Source: Pestalotiopsis fici W106-1
Lineage: Eukaryota > Ascomycota > Sordariomycetes > Amphisphaeriales > Sporocadaceae
Direction: 5' to 3'
Assembly: GCF_000516985.1 (NCBI RefSeq)
Contig: NW_006917092.1
Coordinates: 6,451,888 to 6,515,887 of the forward strand
DNA: 64,000 nt
Shown here one piece after another: positions 43,619-56,169 of this stretch. The number at the start of each line of letters is the position of its first letter. The stretch's first letter is position 1. The position numbers and the translations under genes were made by a program. The notes under the pieces were generated by a model. That model ran no database searches, was not told where the DNA came from, and saw only the letters and a program-made list of their open reading frames with translations.

Positions 43619-46184
43619 TTAGACGCGAAATGGAAGGGCAGTTTCTCCGGGCGCATTATACGTCGGCACCTTCATTTCCAAGGCCTCACCGGAATATCCA
43701 AGGTCTTCCGCCGTGAGAACTGCACATTTTTCACCGATGAGCAGAGCTGTGGAGTACCTGTTGTTGCAGGTTAGCAGTGCTGTGACATGCATGCATTGCT
43801 CCCCAAACAAGGATTGCGCATGTGTGGAGAGGAGTGGACATTCACGTACGTGTTGCAGCCTACATTATCAGGGCAGATGGATAGATCCGCGACCTTGAGA
43901 CCCTTCACGCCATGAACATTTAGACGCTCGTCCAGAACACCGTGCTTGACGATACTGTTGCCCTCTCTTGGGGCCATTGAGCAGGTCTGTGAATAATTAG
44001 CAGCTGCGCGGACTTTGCTTTTTCTTGCAAGTAATAACAAAAAACTCACTCCAAGACAGTGCCAAGTCGATTCAACATGGCGTTTGACCCACTCTTCGAT
44101 CGCTTTGATGTCCTCACTACTATACTTGAGCTCCTCCCTCACATGCGCCTTATTACTGTTGAGGATGTGGGCTTCCGCTTTCTTGCTGGGCTCTGGGTTG
44201 TAACTACTCCAGCTTCCATGTTGCAGGCCAGCGCTCAGATTACCTGGCAAGGCATACGCCTTTGTGGTTTCGAGGTCCATGTCATTAGCACGGGCGGGTG
44301 AATCATAGGAGAAGAACGGATGATTAGCTTGCACCTCCCCAGCATAGGCGTCCATGCGACGCGCCGTCTCTCGGGATTTGATATATCCCCAGACCATGGG
44401 CGCCATATCACGCTCATCACTCATGAAGCCAGTATCAAAGTCCGGGGTCGCATAGGGGTCGGCCGACTTGATGTGGGTTGATCCACGAGAGAAGGGATAC
44501 TCGAGGAAATGGAACATGGAAAAGAACTTTCCGGGTGGCCTGTCTTATGTCAGCCTATACTTGAACTTTGAGCAAAGGAAAGGTTGTCCTACATCAGCAT
44601 GTGGTCTCCAAACCATCCGGCAATGACCGAGTAGTGCATCACTGGCTTGTCTGGCTTTTCTTTGAAGTATGACTCCCAGCCGTCTTTGAAGTGCGGGGTT
44701 GGCCATGAGGCCATCTCCTCGAGCTCTTCTGGCGAGGGCCGAATCTTGACACCTGCTTCAATGCCATTGGTAGCCAACGGTCCGGTACCCTTCAGCGCCC
44801 ATTCATCAAATACACCTTCTTGTGTGTCAATACCTTCGTCACTTTGTATGCGGTCGAAGAAACTTACGCTTTTGAACTTCTGGTACGCCCCGTACAAAGT
44901 CATCAAAGCTGTCCGTATCTGGCTTGGCCCTGTAGGCCGAGAAGGTGAGATAATGATCTTGGAAGTTCAATCCAACTCCTGGAAGATCGACAATGGGCTC
45001 TACACCAGCTGCCTTGAGCTTCTCGGGGTCGCCTAAATTGATCAGCCCCATTACAGCCATTACGGACTCAATGATTACCCACCAACTCCGGACCTCTGCA
45101 GGATCAATGGTGAAGAAAGAGTTCCGCCAGACACGATGATTTGCTTGCGGGCCCGGAAGGTACGCGTCTTCAATTGATTAGGATGGAGCGGCTTCGTAGG
45201 AACTGTCTGGACCGCGACTGCGCGGCCGTCCTCAATGATGACCTTGTCGACTTTGGTGTTGCACGCGAGGTAAAGGTTCGAATGAACGGCGCGAGTGGAA
45301 TGGATATAGGCATGGGCGCTGTCACTGCGTCGACCGGTCTAATTTCTTTGCTCAGTACTCCTGGTAGCTTGAGGTTTCAGTTATTGGGCTTACGTCTCGA
45401 TTGATCCACTTGAGCCAATGCTCAGCTCCATGTCCTGTGGACAGGTCCTGGAGATCATCAACAATAGGAATGTCCTGCGACTCTGCCGCCCGAAGGAAGT
45501 CATCCTTGATTGGGTAGGTACTATGACATGTTAGTTTCCGACGTAACCGCGACGATTTTGACGTACTAGTTGCCAAAGGAAACCTTGATTGGCCCCTCGA
45601 ATCCATGCACATCCCTAAAAGTTTAGTTATGATAACTTATCAGCGCTGACTTGAGTCGTACCTGTTGTGAGATGCACGTTGGTATGTTTCGTGCTTCTTC
45701 ATCAGAGGCAACAACTCCTCAGTGGTCCACCCCTTGGCCTGAAAGTCATCATAGTCCGATGCCGAGGCCCTTGTATACATCTATAATGCGTGAGAAATGG
45801 AACCTCGAGATCTTGCATGCTGACCTACGAGGAAGTTGATCGATGACCCTCCTCCAAGGATATGGGCACATGGAACGACAGCCTTCCTGCCCGCAAGCCA
45901 CTTGCTCGGGCGAGACTCGTAGAATGATGCCGTTTTGGAGTCGAGCTTCATGTTTCGGGGGTAGATACCCGGCCGGAAAACCCAGGGGTTGTTCAAGTTG
46001 CTCTCACCAGCCTCAATGAGAAGCACTTTGAGGTTATGATCCAAATTGGCCAACCTAAATATGTTGGCAAGCAGAGCCATGAACAAGGATTTCTGGAAAG
46101 TAAGACTTACCTCCCAGCAACTACACAACCACAGCTCCCTCCACCACAGACGATGATGTCGAATTCTTCTGGCAAGGAGCCCAT
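43619..46184 (-). CDS. GMC-family alcohol (methanol) oxidase, 11 exons
   Basis: Eleven exons (46184-46111, 46054-45829, 45780-45662, 45614-45567, 45520-45394, 45338-45083, 45032-44868, 44815-44593, 44539-44050, 43986-43850, 43757-43619) give about 667 residues, the length of known alcohol oxidases. FAD-binding GGGSCG is at 14-19, and the GMC signature [20 protein letters not shown] spans the exon 2/3 junction. The active-site His573 (TWHCLGTCSM) and Asn617 (CPDNVGCN) match methanol oxidase. The enzyme oxidises short alcohols to aldehydes and makes H2O2. It normally sits in peroxisomes through a C-terminal ARL-like signal. Here the protein ends [10 protein letters not shown], so no PTS1 is seen. 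All ten introns are 45-75 nt and keep the frame. It lies upstream of the O-methyltransferase in the same direction. Confidence 0.93.
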
Positions 46185-49100
46185 TTTGTTCTCTGTACGT
46201 CAGGCAGCACTTGACTTGGAGATTGTCCTTGAGTGAAGCATTCGAATCGACAAATTTAGGAGGCCTCGAGACCTTTAATAAGTGGTCGTCAGTGAGGGGA
46301 AGAATGAGCAGCATCAAGTAAAGGAAAGATCTCTCCTCCAATCCCATCTCTCCAAGGGCAACTCGCATATGCCTCTCCAAGCAAGGTCCAATAAGAAAGG
46401 GACGGTTATCAAGAAGCTGAAGCTTACATACCATGATCAAGAACACAGCCCCTCATCTTGCGATGTGCTTCCAGTCCAAGAGCAACCGCAGGTCACAAGG
46501 GCCACAAGCACACATCGCCTCCGCAGCACTACCCGGCAATGTGAAGAGAACTGTTCGGCAACTTCGGCCATGTCGGACTAGATCTTAGGACTAGTTGGCT
46601 ACCTAACATGGTTTCATATGAATATGGCATTTGATGTGTATCTGGAAACCTATCTTTGGAGCACTACAGTCGTCATTGACCACCTTGTAATAGATTTGGG
46701 AAAATACTTCCCGTCCGTAGCCATTCTGACATTGTTCCAAGACCATAAGAAACGAGTCTCGGCCAAGCTCGGGGTTTTGCCAAGGCCCATATGTGGATAG
46801 GGAACAATATGAGGAGTTGGATGTCCATAGGCTTGTTTCATTTCATTGGTCAATTATTCCTATAGAACCTGCAGATTACATGAACTTCCGTGCATGGCAA
46901 ATGCGGGGGTGGAGCAAGACAGCTCATGCTCCATGCCTCGTTTGCATGCATTGGGGACTGCCTAAAGACCGTTGACAGATCTCATGCAGCTAAAACCCCA
47001 CAACGCAGGTGCTGGCGCTGGTGCATGTCGATCCTGCTGAGACTGTGTACTGGGTTTGCCCAAGTCGGCCGCCGCATCGAGGTAGTTCCAAAGACAGTAG
47101 AAAGGGGGTGATTCGAGAGCGATAAATTGCGACCACAGGTGTCCTTGGGTATCGAGGGTCGTGGTTGAGCTAAACAAGAACTGAAACTTGCGACCTCTGT
47201 GCCTATGTTTCTTGTGTGGGAAATATGGGTCATTTCAAGGACGATGCTCTTGGAACAAGCCTACGACACGCCCGCAGTCGGGAGCGACATGTTAGAGGGC
47301 CGGCTTTTACGGCAGTGCAACCCATCCTTATGCAAAGTCTAATATTGGAGAAATATGTACACTCTCGACATATCCTGTATTTCCGGCGAAAAAGCCGCCA
47401 ATATGGCAAAAGAGACCATCACCACCATTGATGCAATGGCTCGCTTTGGGTTGCGGGGCTGCATCATTGTTGACATGAACAGACGTTGACTGCTGCGCCG
47501 CGACCTCGATAAAAGTACACGATGACGAGGCCCAGATTGGTTCTCCGCATGTTTTGGATTTCCAAGAACCATCTCAGCCAATCTCGGCCATGCCGGTGCT
47601 GCGAGCGATGCGGGGAAGAGACTTGGAAGATCGGCAAACGAGCAGCGATGCCAAGCAGACAACGAAGCGCGACCGGATACGAGAATTCATGCTGTATATG
47701 TGCTGTTTGTAACTTGGTCTCCAGTTGGACTTGGGATATCGTGGACTACACGGTGGCTCTGGGCTTGTTGCTCTGGATAGCCAAGCATGGGTAATGTTTC
47801 CCTCAAGGATTGAGAACACAGTCCAGGTCTGACTTGGAAGGGTTGTAATAGGTATATTACGTCTGGCCTGCTTATGGCTATGTCTAGGACTGTGCACTGA
47901 TATAAGACGTCGCGCAGACCTTGCGAGCTGCTTGGTTCACACGACGTGCTCACTAGTTAGTTGTGATCCCCTTCGTTGCCCAGGGCTCGGGATTGATTAG
48001 TCGGCCAACCACTACTAAGACTGGACTTACAACCCCACGATGCTGGATGTGTACGGTTGACTATCAATCTAGTGTAGACGCTGACTTCGAACATATTTGG
48101 CTTGGTTTAGAGGTCAGGATGTCATGGCTCGCCTCCTGATATCTCTGAACAGCTGGAGGCCTTGATCATCAGGTGTACAACAGGCTCCATTTGATATGCA
48201 GTTGCTCTTTATCTTTGAAGAAGATCAGCCATGGATTCCAACGTAAATTTGGCTGCTCGAAATACTGACTAAAATATCCCTTCCAAGGCTGGTAAGAAGA
48301 ACATTGTCAATATGACCAAAACCCTTCAAGCTTTGTCATATGGTCATTAAGATGCCATGAAAGCTGCGGATGAACTCGGTAAGTGTATGTTGTCCCAAAC
48401 ACTACCAGCTGCCTATGGGTATGTAGAGCATCAATGTATCTTGATGCATGAGTGAGGCTCATCCCTTTGTTGTTGTGCAAATCTGCTGCGATTCAGGCTG
48501 AAGACGGCGCAGGTGCCTTGTGAGGATATCTCACGTAACTGATTAATCTGGAGAAGTCAATCCGGTAGCATAGGCCACAGCTCTGTGATTGTAAGATGAA
48601 ATATGGCAGAGGCCCTCGTCTACAACATAGATGAAGGGAATTTAGATGCCACAGACTGTGAATGTACAAAATAGCATAGAAAAAGACAGAGCGGGAAAGA
48701 AAACAGACGGGCGAAGAATAGAAGAAAGATAGCGGCAGCTAGAATTATATGGCAATAGCATGCAAAACTGTTCCTTGCTTTTTCTTTTTAAGAGCCTGAT
48801 GCTACCGAAAATGTGCGTGAATCGTCAATATCTATGCATGCGCTGTTTCAGTAGCTCTGTTGCCCAGAACTCACGATCAAGTCTTCATCCTGTTTTGGCT
48901 GGTCAGCGTTTTATTCGGTATGGAGGCTACAAAAAATGTACAGTACATACCGGCACAGCAGTGAATGAAAACACCATCACCCTGGGTGAATTAATCAGAT
49001 CAATGTTGAAGGAAGGAAATGCGCCTACGCTCTTGTGTGCTTCAACGGCCTCACCAAAGCTTCAGAAATCCAGCCAGTGGTGGCACCGACAAATCTCTAG

Positions 49101-51100
49101 ACGAGACATGATTGGTCGAATGTGATCAAGCACAAAACAAGAGCTGCATTCCCCCCCACAGCTCCCATCAATTCACCATTGCCTTCACGTCCCATGAAGA
49201 ATATGTTATTCATGCATGAGAAAATGCGAAGGGTGTGCGCGGCGGAAGACTGTCGCCATCAACCACGATATGTAAAAGGTATGAAATGTGGTTTAGGAGA
49301 CCGAAGGAATGGGCCGGGGTAACAGACTTTAAATGTGGAAGCATTGACAATAATGGTCTACACAAGAGTTTGCGGATACTGTATGTAATCTAAGGTACAA
49401 TACATCTTGACCTGTACCGGTGACTAATGTGTTATTAGAGCATGCTCGGGCTGCAGACTTTAGAATAGTGTGAGATTCAAAGAAGCAAACCTGCAGTCTT
49501 ATAGTTCAGTTGACTGGGGTGCTCTTTTGGGACTTTGTTGACATCTCGTACGCTGTTCGCACAAATTACAACACTCCAAAATCAATGTGGTCTTGGCCGG
49601 TATGGACTGGCCGTGCAAAGACTTGAATAGGGGATACATCATACAGGCATAGTACGCGGGTATGTGTGGTCACCTGAGGTGTACTGCGTAAGATCAAGAA
49701 TTTCAGCCAAGAAGCAAGCGCCAAAGACAAGCTGCAGGTTCCCCGGTATTGATGGCCTGGACCGTGCCGGATTGCCGCAGCCCTTGCCATTACAGTTGTG
49801 CCCAGCCACTATCCCTCGCCATGATACAGCACAACTTTTAGGCTGTCCAAATGCTGTCGCGCAACTGATGATCGCGTTCATGGTCAATCGCGGCATGATA
49901 GAATATCATTGTACATATTTCTGCGCTTCTTACCATGCATATTTCCAGCATCGGTAAGATATCAGGACGATCAAGAGCGACGCAATACACTAGTGGTCGA
50001 CAGGGCATGGCCAGCATGTTCTGGACCTTTTACTCCGAAGCCGTCTGCATGTTACACGGGTTGGAAGAACAGAAACCAGCTTTGTGGCTCCTGGCCTGAT
50101 TGACACTTTCGGGTTGAAACAAGCAACTGCCAAGTTTTTGCCAAGTTTGCCGTTATAATGACGTGGGAAACTACACCTCCTCATGGATTATAAACGTTAG
50201 ATTGGTACAAGCCCCATATTTCTTTGCTTTGATCTGCCTGGTATCTTCCCATATCTGTTCTATGGTGCTATACGGCTCATAGAAATTTCTAGCACCTGTT
50301 GTGGGTACCAGACGAAGAACCTCAGTAACAGCCAGTACTGGCCAGCACAAATATTATGACAGAGTACGCAGCAGATCGCTGGATTCAATTACGGGGCTTG
50401 TAACGATCTAACGTTTATAATCCATGAGGAGGTGTAGATCTGTGTGGGGGAGGACCCATGCGGAAATCAATGGGCTTTGAGCGACACCACGCACGCATCC
50501 AGACGCCAGGCCAACACGCGTACGCACCAAGAATCCATGAGAAATCACGATCAAAAACCCAATTGAGCATGCCGACCTCCGTTGCGGGAACCCCCAACCA
50601 ACCGTGATTGGCTCTTGCTCCTGGCGAAAGACACTTTGCGGTCCCTGTCATCACCTTGTACGGGCAAGCTTAACTCTGCCGAAATGGTTTCGGAAGGGCA
50701 TTACCCAAGGTAATGTTGCGATGCTTCTCTCTGGCTCAAAGGCACATGACGTCAATTCCAACCATGGCTGCTGCTAGACAATGCATACGTCCAATCAGTC
50801 TTGCAGTCGCGATTCGTGGTTGAGCTAACGCATCATCCCGTCTGCTTGATTCATCATTACAGGGGGGCTGTTTTGCTCAAGATATATATCACGCGCCAAA
50901 GACAGTTGATTAGCTTGTTTGACTCTTGTTTACTTGTCCATTCCTCCACACCTCGACATCTCCGTCACGACACGATTGCAAGTGTAGCCTCTCCGCCACC
51001 TGGGACGCAGTAGGCTAGCCCCTACTCTCTCTGAATTCTTTAGGCACAACAGCATTGTCAGCAGCAGCAATAGGCATTTTGGATTAACCGCATTCTCACA
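46185..51100. other. Long spacer with a TA-flanked MITE
   Basis: No protein gene is supported over 4.9 kb. The only structured item is the MITE at 50174-50434. ORFs of up to 121 codons (for example 48760-49125) have no family features and compete with ORFs on the other strand. Confidence 0.45.
50174..50434. mobile_element. MITE (261 bp), Tc1/mariner-like with TA flanks
   Basis: Terminal inverted repeats of 42 bp begin CACCTCCTCATGGATTATAA on each strand and differ at two positions. TA dinucleotides flank both ends (50172-50173 and 50435-50436), the target duplication of Tc1/mariner elements. The interior is about 180 bp and has no coding capacity. Superfamily assignment is inferred from the TA target and small size. 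Confidence 0.82.
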
Positions 51101-52340
51101 ATGGGTCTGTTCTCGAAGCACAAGGCTCGCCAGGAGCCTACCGAAGGTACAGCCGCCCCAGCTTCGCGTGGTGGCTTGTTCGGTGGCCGAAGTCACGGCA
51201 ACAAACGTGTTGCCGAATCCTACTCCATGTCAAAGCGACCCAGCTTTGGACAATGGCTCAAGTATACCTGGCTCGACATTCTCACAATGGCCATCATGGG
51301 CGCCATTGGCCTTGGTGTAAGTATACACTCAAATTCGGCAATGATTTGCAACACTTTTGGAACTATGACTGACTGTTCCGTCCCCAAAGGTCTACGAAGC
51401 TCACCCGGCTCCGACTCGTTCGTTCCCCGTTGTGTTCTCTGATGGCGAGATTGTGTACCCCGAGTTCGGTTACCCGTTGCGGAAGGAGATTGTCCCAATC
51501 TGGGCTGCTGCTCTACTGGCAGTCTTTGTACCCATCGCCGTGTTTCTGTTTATGCAAATCCGTATTCGATCTTTCTGGGACATCAACAACGCTACCATTG
51601 GCCTGCTATACTCACTCATCACGGCGGCCGTCTTCCAGGTTTTCCTCAAGTGGCTCATTGGAGGACTACGACCCCATTTCCTGGATGTCTGCAAACCTGA
51701 TCTGTCTCTTGCCAGTAATGAGGCTGGTGCTGTCGGTGCCGGATACAATGCTGCCGGTTTCAAGGAACTTTACTACACTCGTGAGATCTGTACAGGCGAC
51801 ATCGATCAGATTGATGACTCACTGGAATCATTCCCGTCGGGACACACTACTGCCGCATTCGCTGGATTTGTTTACTTGTACTTGTACCTCAACGCCAAGC
51901 TCAAGGTTTTTGCCAACTACCACCCTGCCATGTGGAAGCTGATTGCTATCTACGCACCCATCCTAGGTGCTGTCCTCATTGGCGGTGCCTTGACAATTGA
52001 TGAATTTCACAATTGGTACGATATTATTGCTGGTGCCATCATTGGAACCGTCATGGCATTTTCGGCATACCGCATGACCTATGCTGCCATCTGGGACTGG
52101 CGCTTCAACCACATTCCCCTCAACCGCGGTGCCCCTTTCTCGTATGGTGGCAGTGGAATTGAGCTTGGTGATGCCCTGTGGACACGAAAGGTTGGCTGGG
52201 GTAGCGGCGGGCATGGTTTTCACCACGGCCACCACGGAGAAAAGACCCATGGTAATGACTATGGCCTACCTTCAAACGGCGCCGGGGTCTCGCGTAAGCC
52301 AGTAGGCGGCGGCACTGCAAATGCGGACAATATGGTTTAA
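51101..52340 (+). CDS. PAP2-type lipid phosphate phosphatase (Dpp1-like)
   Basis: Two exons (51101-51316, 51390-52340) give about 388 residues. Six membrane helices are predicted by eye. The phosphatase motifs are C1 KWLIGGLRP (Lys159, Arg166) and C2 FPSGH (His224). C3 is TIDEFHNWYD (His279, Asp283), where the Arg of the usual SRxxxxxHxxxD is not evident. The C-terminus is a cytosolic Gly/His-rich tail (GSGGHGFHHGHHGEKTHG) able to bind metals. Family members dephosphorylate diacylglycerol pyrophosphate, phosphatidate and related lipids in vacuole or ER membranes. The intron follows GAIGLG and the second exon resumes VYEAHPAPTRSFPV, as in homologues. The start MGLFSKHKARQ has A at -3 and begins with a basic cytosolic segment. 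Confidence 0.93.
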
Positions 52341-54005
52341 TCAGCCCTTGTCTTGGAGGTACATGATCGATTTTTATGATCATGTTTAATGAGATTATGA
52401 TACGCTGGGATTGTATCGTTGGCGTTCTGAAGTGTTTACGATCGAGCAAGAATCAGTGTTCAGGGCCTTTATATTATACTGGGGTGAAAAGAGAGAGCTG
52501 GTGTTACTTGAGATACCCTCCATACCAATCAATATTAATTTTGAATCCATTATTTACTCTTCATGTTTCACCCAATACGCTGGCGCGTGATGACATGTTC
52601 ACATGTTAGACACAGCATGAGATTCCAGATGCTGTTGCACAGCGGAAAAAGCTTGTGCAGTTAGCCGATCAACCTGAGTATGGTGTTGGGTGCGTTGATG
52701 TAGGTGGCCCAGCCTGGAGGTGGGCAATGCCAAGCTTGGACTTCTAAATGCTCTATTCAAGTCATGATCCAGAATATGGAAAGACGAAAGCGCACAGGTA
52801 TCCTCGCTATTCAAGAGATGACCTCCACACTATGAAGCACACTACAATATATCTATTACTGATGACGCAGCGGCGTGCTTTAGAGGTCATTTTTCCATCA
52901 TCCATGCCAAGGCCTAGCTCATTACACTAATGCTCAGCTAAGGAACATGGCTAAGACGCCAGCACGAGAACAGCGTGTCCGCTATAGGTAATTTGTTCAG
53001 GGGCAGAGCTGAACCCAGGCCAAGCTATTAGGCGTTTAATTTTAAGGTTAGATCGGATCGTCGCTCGGGCTGCCCCAGTGCCATGATGTAGTTTTCGTCC
53101 TTGTTGAAGAGAATCACTACATAGTAGCAGCTCGGTTCGCAGTAGATTAATTTTTTTATCATGTCGCTTGGAATCACTTACTTTCTCTTCATTGATATGT
53201 TCGTTGTGACTTCAAAGATGCTCTGTGCTTTAGCCCCCAAGATATTGTCGATTGGCACCTTTTGTTGTATCGGAGTGACGAGGGTTTTAGATTGAACTCA
53301 ACACAATTGTCGGTCATTGACATGTCAATTCGACTGCAGGTCTCAGCCAACCGGAATTCGTAAATATGATGGAATGGAAGTTCCAAACAGGAAAACTTTT
53401 CCAAGCAACTGATACGCACCAAGGGTGTTTTCTCCCTCCTAATTAGACTGTCCCAACCAAGTGGTGGATCAAGCGGCGGTCTCGTTTCAAAGCAATACCA
53501 ATTAGGCCTTGCTCGTATTCCAGTCACCCAGCCATAAGCTGTCATCGTCCTTTCTTGGCTTGCTGGGCATACATGCCAGATCTGCAGACCTTGAGCCTCA
53601 TGAGGCATGGCTTCCTCGGGGTAAGCAGTGTTTATTAGAGTCAACACCGATGGGAAGAACGCTTGCCATGGGCCTAAATCAAACGTATCCTGAGAGCGGA
53701 TTGGTCTCGAGCTCCGCGTGCTGTTTCCCCCCAGGCGACGACACATTCATTGTGCACCTGCACCTAAAACTCTTGGAATTCATCCCTCCTTCACTGGATT
53801 TCTTACATAAAGACGCCGAGCCCAAAGCCGTAGCTTCAAAGCCTTTCTCCCGTATTCCTCATTGTCTGTACTTTTACCACCACGGTCTATCCGCGTCTCT
53901 CATTTGATCCAAGCAACGTGCTGGTCTCTCACCACAAGCTTCCGCTATACTCGTCCCGGAAGTCTGATACGAAGTAAAGGCTTTACCCAACAACTATTTT
54001 TCAAG
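52341..54005. other. Spacer without supported gene
   Basis: A minus-strand ORF of 185 codons at 53189-53746 is the longest frame, but its plus-strand counterpart is also long (53509-53907) and neither resembles a known protein. I leave both out. The region upstream of 54006 should hold the promoter of the next gene. Confidence 0.45.
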
Positions 54006-54530
54006 ATGCGCTTCTCTGAAGTATTCCTTACCGCAACTTCTCTGCTTGGCTCCTTGGCCTTGGCTGGCAGAGATGCTCCTACACCTGTCGTTCGGGCCAT
54101 CGAAGCCCGCGATACCGCAGCCTGTGCCAGCGCCGCAAGCCAGTGGCTGTCCGAACTCGACTCGACGCTGCCAACCCCAACCGGCGAGGTCCTCACCTAC
54201 CTAGCCACAGCTACCCTCACCGACCAGTGTGCGATACCGACGGTGACTGGAGATCTGGGGTCCAGTTTGAGCAGCTATGCCAGCACTTACAGCAAATGGC
54301 AAAGCGATCATCTGCCTGAGCTACGTTCCATCTACCACGCCTGCTCCGATGTGCCTCAGGTCACGAGTCAATTGACTGCCGCCTTTGCGAGCGCGTCAGG
54401 AAGCGCCTGCAGCACCATCTTGGCCCAGATCACGGGCACCGGCGCGACTGGCAACGCTGCACCTCGCGAAACCGGAATGCCGATAGCAGCCGCCGCCTTG
54501 GCCGCCGGAATTGCTGCCGTCATGTTGTAG
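54006..54530 (+). CDS. Small secreted, probably GPI-anchored helical protein
   Basis: A single exon of 174 residues. A signal peptide MRFSEVFLTATSLLGSLALA is followed by a mature part rich in Ala/Ser/Thr with six cysteines (TAACASAASQWL, DQCAIPTVTG, YHACSDVP, SACSTIL). It ends in a hydrophobic tail MPIAAAALAAGIAAVML after a small-residue stretch GTGATGNAAPRETG, the layout of a GPI signal. It resembles proteins found on fungal walls and infection structures, but I do not claim a function. The ATG at 54006 was chosen because it starts the signal peptide; the frame is open upstream to 53862. Confidence 0.82.
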   Translation: MRFSEVFLTATSLLGSLALAGRDAPTPVVRAIEARDTAACASAASQWLSELDSTLPTPTGEVLTYLATATLTDQCAIPTVTGDLGSSLSSYASTYSKWQSDHLPELRSIYHACSDVPQVTSQLTAAFASASGSACSTILAQITGTGATGNAAPRETGMPIAAAALAAGIAAVML

Positions 54531-56169
54531 TCCAAGCTCTACCTAAGCAGCCATGGCTGAGGCATGACGGCCTTGACTTATTGGGCCCCAAGTCTGCAAC
54601 CAACTCGGCGGGTTTATTTAAGTAAAAGCTGGAGTGGGGATTGATCGTGTGTGGGGGCTTTAATAGTAAATATCCGGAGAACTGGAATCCACCGAGTAAG
54701 GCGATTTGGGTCGCGGAGCGGAGCGGAGATGCGGATTGCTCAGCCGTCACGAACATCTGTCACCTAATAACCAAATAATGTATGATACCCTAATTGCTCT
54801 TGTTGATTGCACCCATAATTGAACCCTACTATGTATATGGCTCTACCATTGATATTGCCAGCATACTGATTCTGCCTGCATCATACCGGTACTTGCAGTG
54901 CTTGCTCTCTAGTGTGCGATCGCCATGTCACCGTCCCACGTGAAGGGTCGAGGCTTGTATTCGGGGGGGAAAAAAAATCAAGTGCCTCGATATAGGCCAC
55001 GTGGTGATTACGTTCGTAGTTGATTTCTTTTTCTTGGTCCTTTCAATTCCCACTCCATGGTTTTGTACAGTCACGGCTCACTATTTTCTCATCTATCAAC
55101 CAAACGTACCTGCGCATGGTTTTCCAAGAGGACTTATGGGACGCGATGGCACTGCTCCTCTGGCGGCAGCTCCTAAATAAGAAGTTCATGATAGTGGTTG
55201 CCTTGTTCATGGCGGCAGGAATTTCATGTTTCGCGGTTTGCCAAAAGGTAAACAGTACAAAGCTGCATACCTCAAACTACCACAGTGGACGACATCATTT
55301 GGACGTGATTGCGCTGTAGATGGCGGCGCGCCCATTAGCCGCGATCGAAAGACTCTGTCGGCAAAAGGGCGTTAATAAGCTGGCGTATACAAGCAGCGTT
55401 CAGCCATGTGATAGGTCCATAGAGCAACTGCAATTATATATAAGCATGACTAGGTTTCGAAGAGCCAAATACGAGATCCCAGCAGAGAAGACGCGTCTCG
55501 TTCAGTTATTACATAGAACTTTGACCTTTACGTACAACCAGTTCCAAAGAAAAATTTCGCTATCTAAGCATCAGCTAGGCCAAGCCAGGGGGGCTCCCAA
55601 CTATCAGCCACAGAAAGGAACAGAAGGACCCCGCACTGGAAGACACCCCGCGCAGACGGTTGAACTTTAAAAGTCTCGGATCTCACTCGCCCCCCAGTCC
55701 CCAGTCCCCACGCCCGGTTTTGAGCAACTCAAACGAGCCAAAGTTCTCGGCATTGACAACTTCTGGTCTGTCATCGTCCGTGCCTTATCTCTGGTCCCTA
55801 CCGACCTCTCATCGGCCGCGCAGACCCGGGCGATCTCGGGTGAAAATCTTGCCATTGTAAGGTTACAGCTACAGAGCACACAAGTTCTGACTGTCATTTC
55901 TTGTGTACCAGAATTCCTTATCTCGTCGGAATTATCTGTACCGTCTCCCCTGTCCGAAGATAGAGGACGTATGACAATGGTACTACGGAATATTAATATT
56001 GATGGAAAATGAAACTTTGATGCCGTGATTAAAATTCGCTAGATAGATAAATGGCGCCCATCTACAATTCTCCCTGAACGATTTCAACCCTGATCCGTAC
56101 GCATTGGAAGCATCGCATTGTGCATTCTCAGGACAGGCCAAAGATTCTTTACTTGCAAGGAGTCTCGCC
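54531..56169. other. Spacer upstream of MFS transporter
   Basis: No supported gene. An ORF at 55020-55319 has one hydrophobic segment but no other evidence. TATATAAG at about 55436 is too far from the transporter ATG to be assigned. Confidence 0.45.

Noticed and set aside
29499..46184. Secondary-metabolite backbone gene (PKS, NRPS, terpene synthase) or repeated RiPP precursor
   Set aside because: None of the required domains or repeated core peptides occurs in any frame.
53189..53746. 185-codon minus-strand ORF
   Set aside because: No recognisable family or signal, and a competing plus-strand ORF; left as unsupported.
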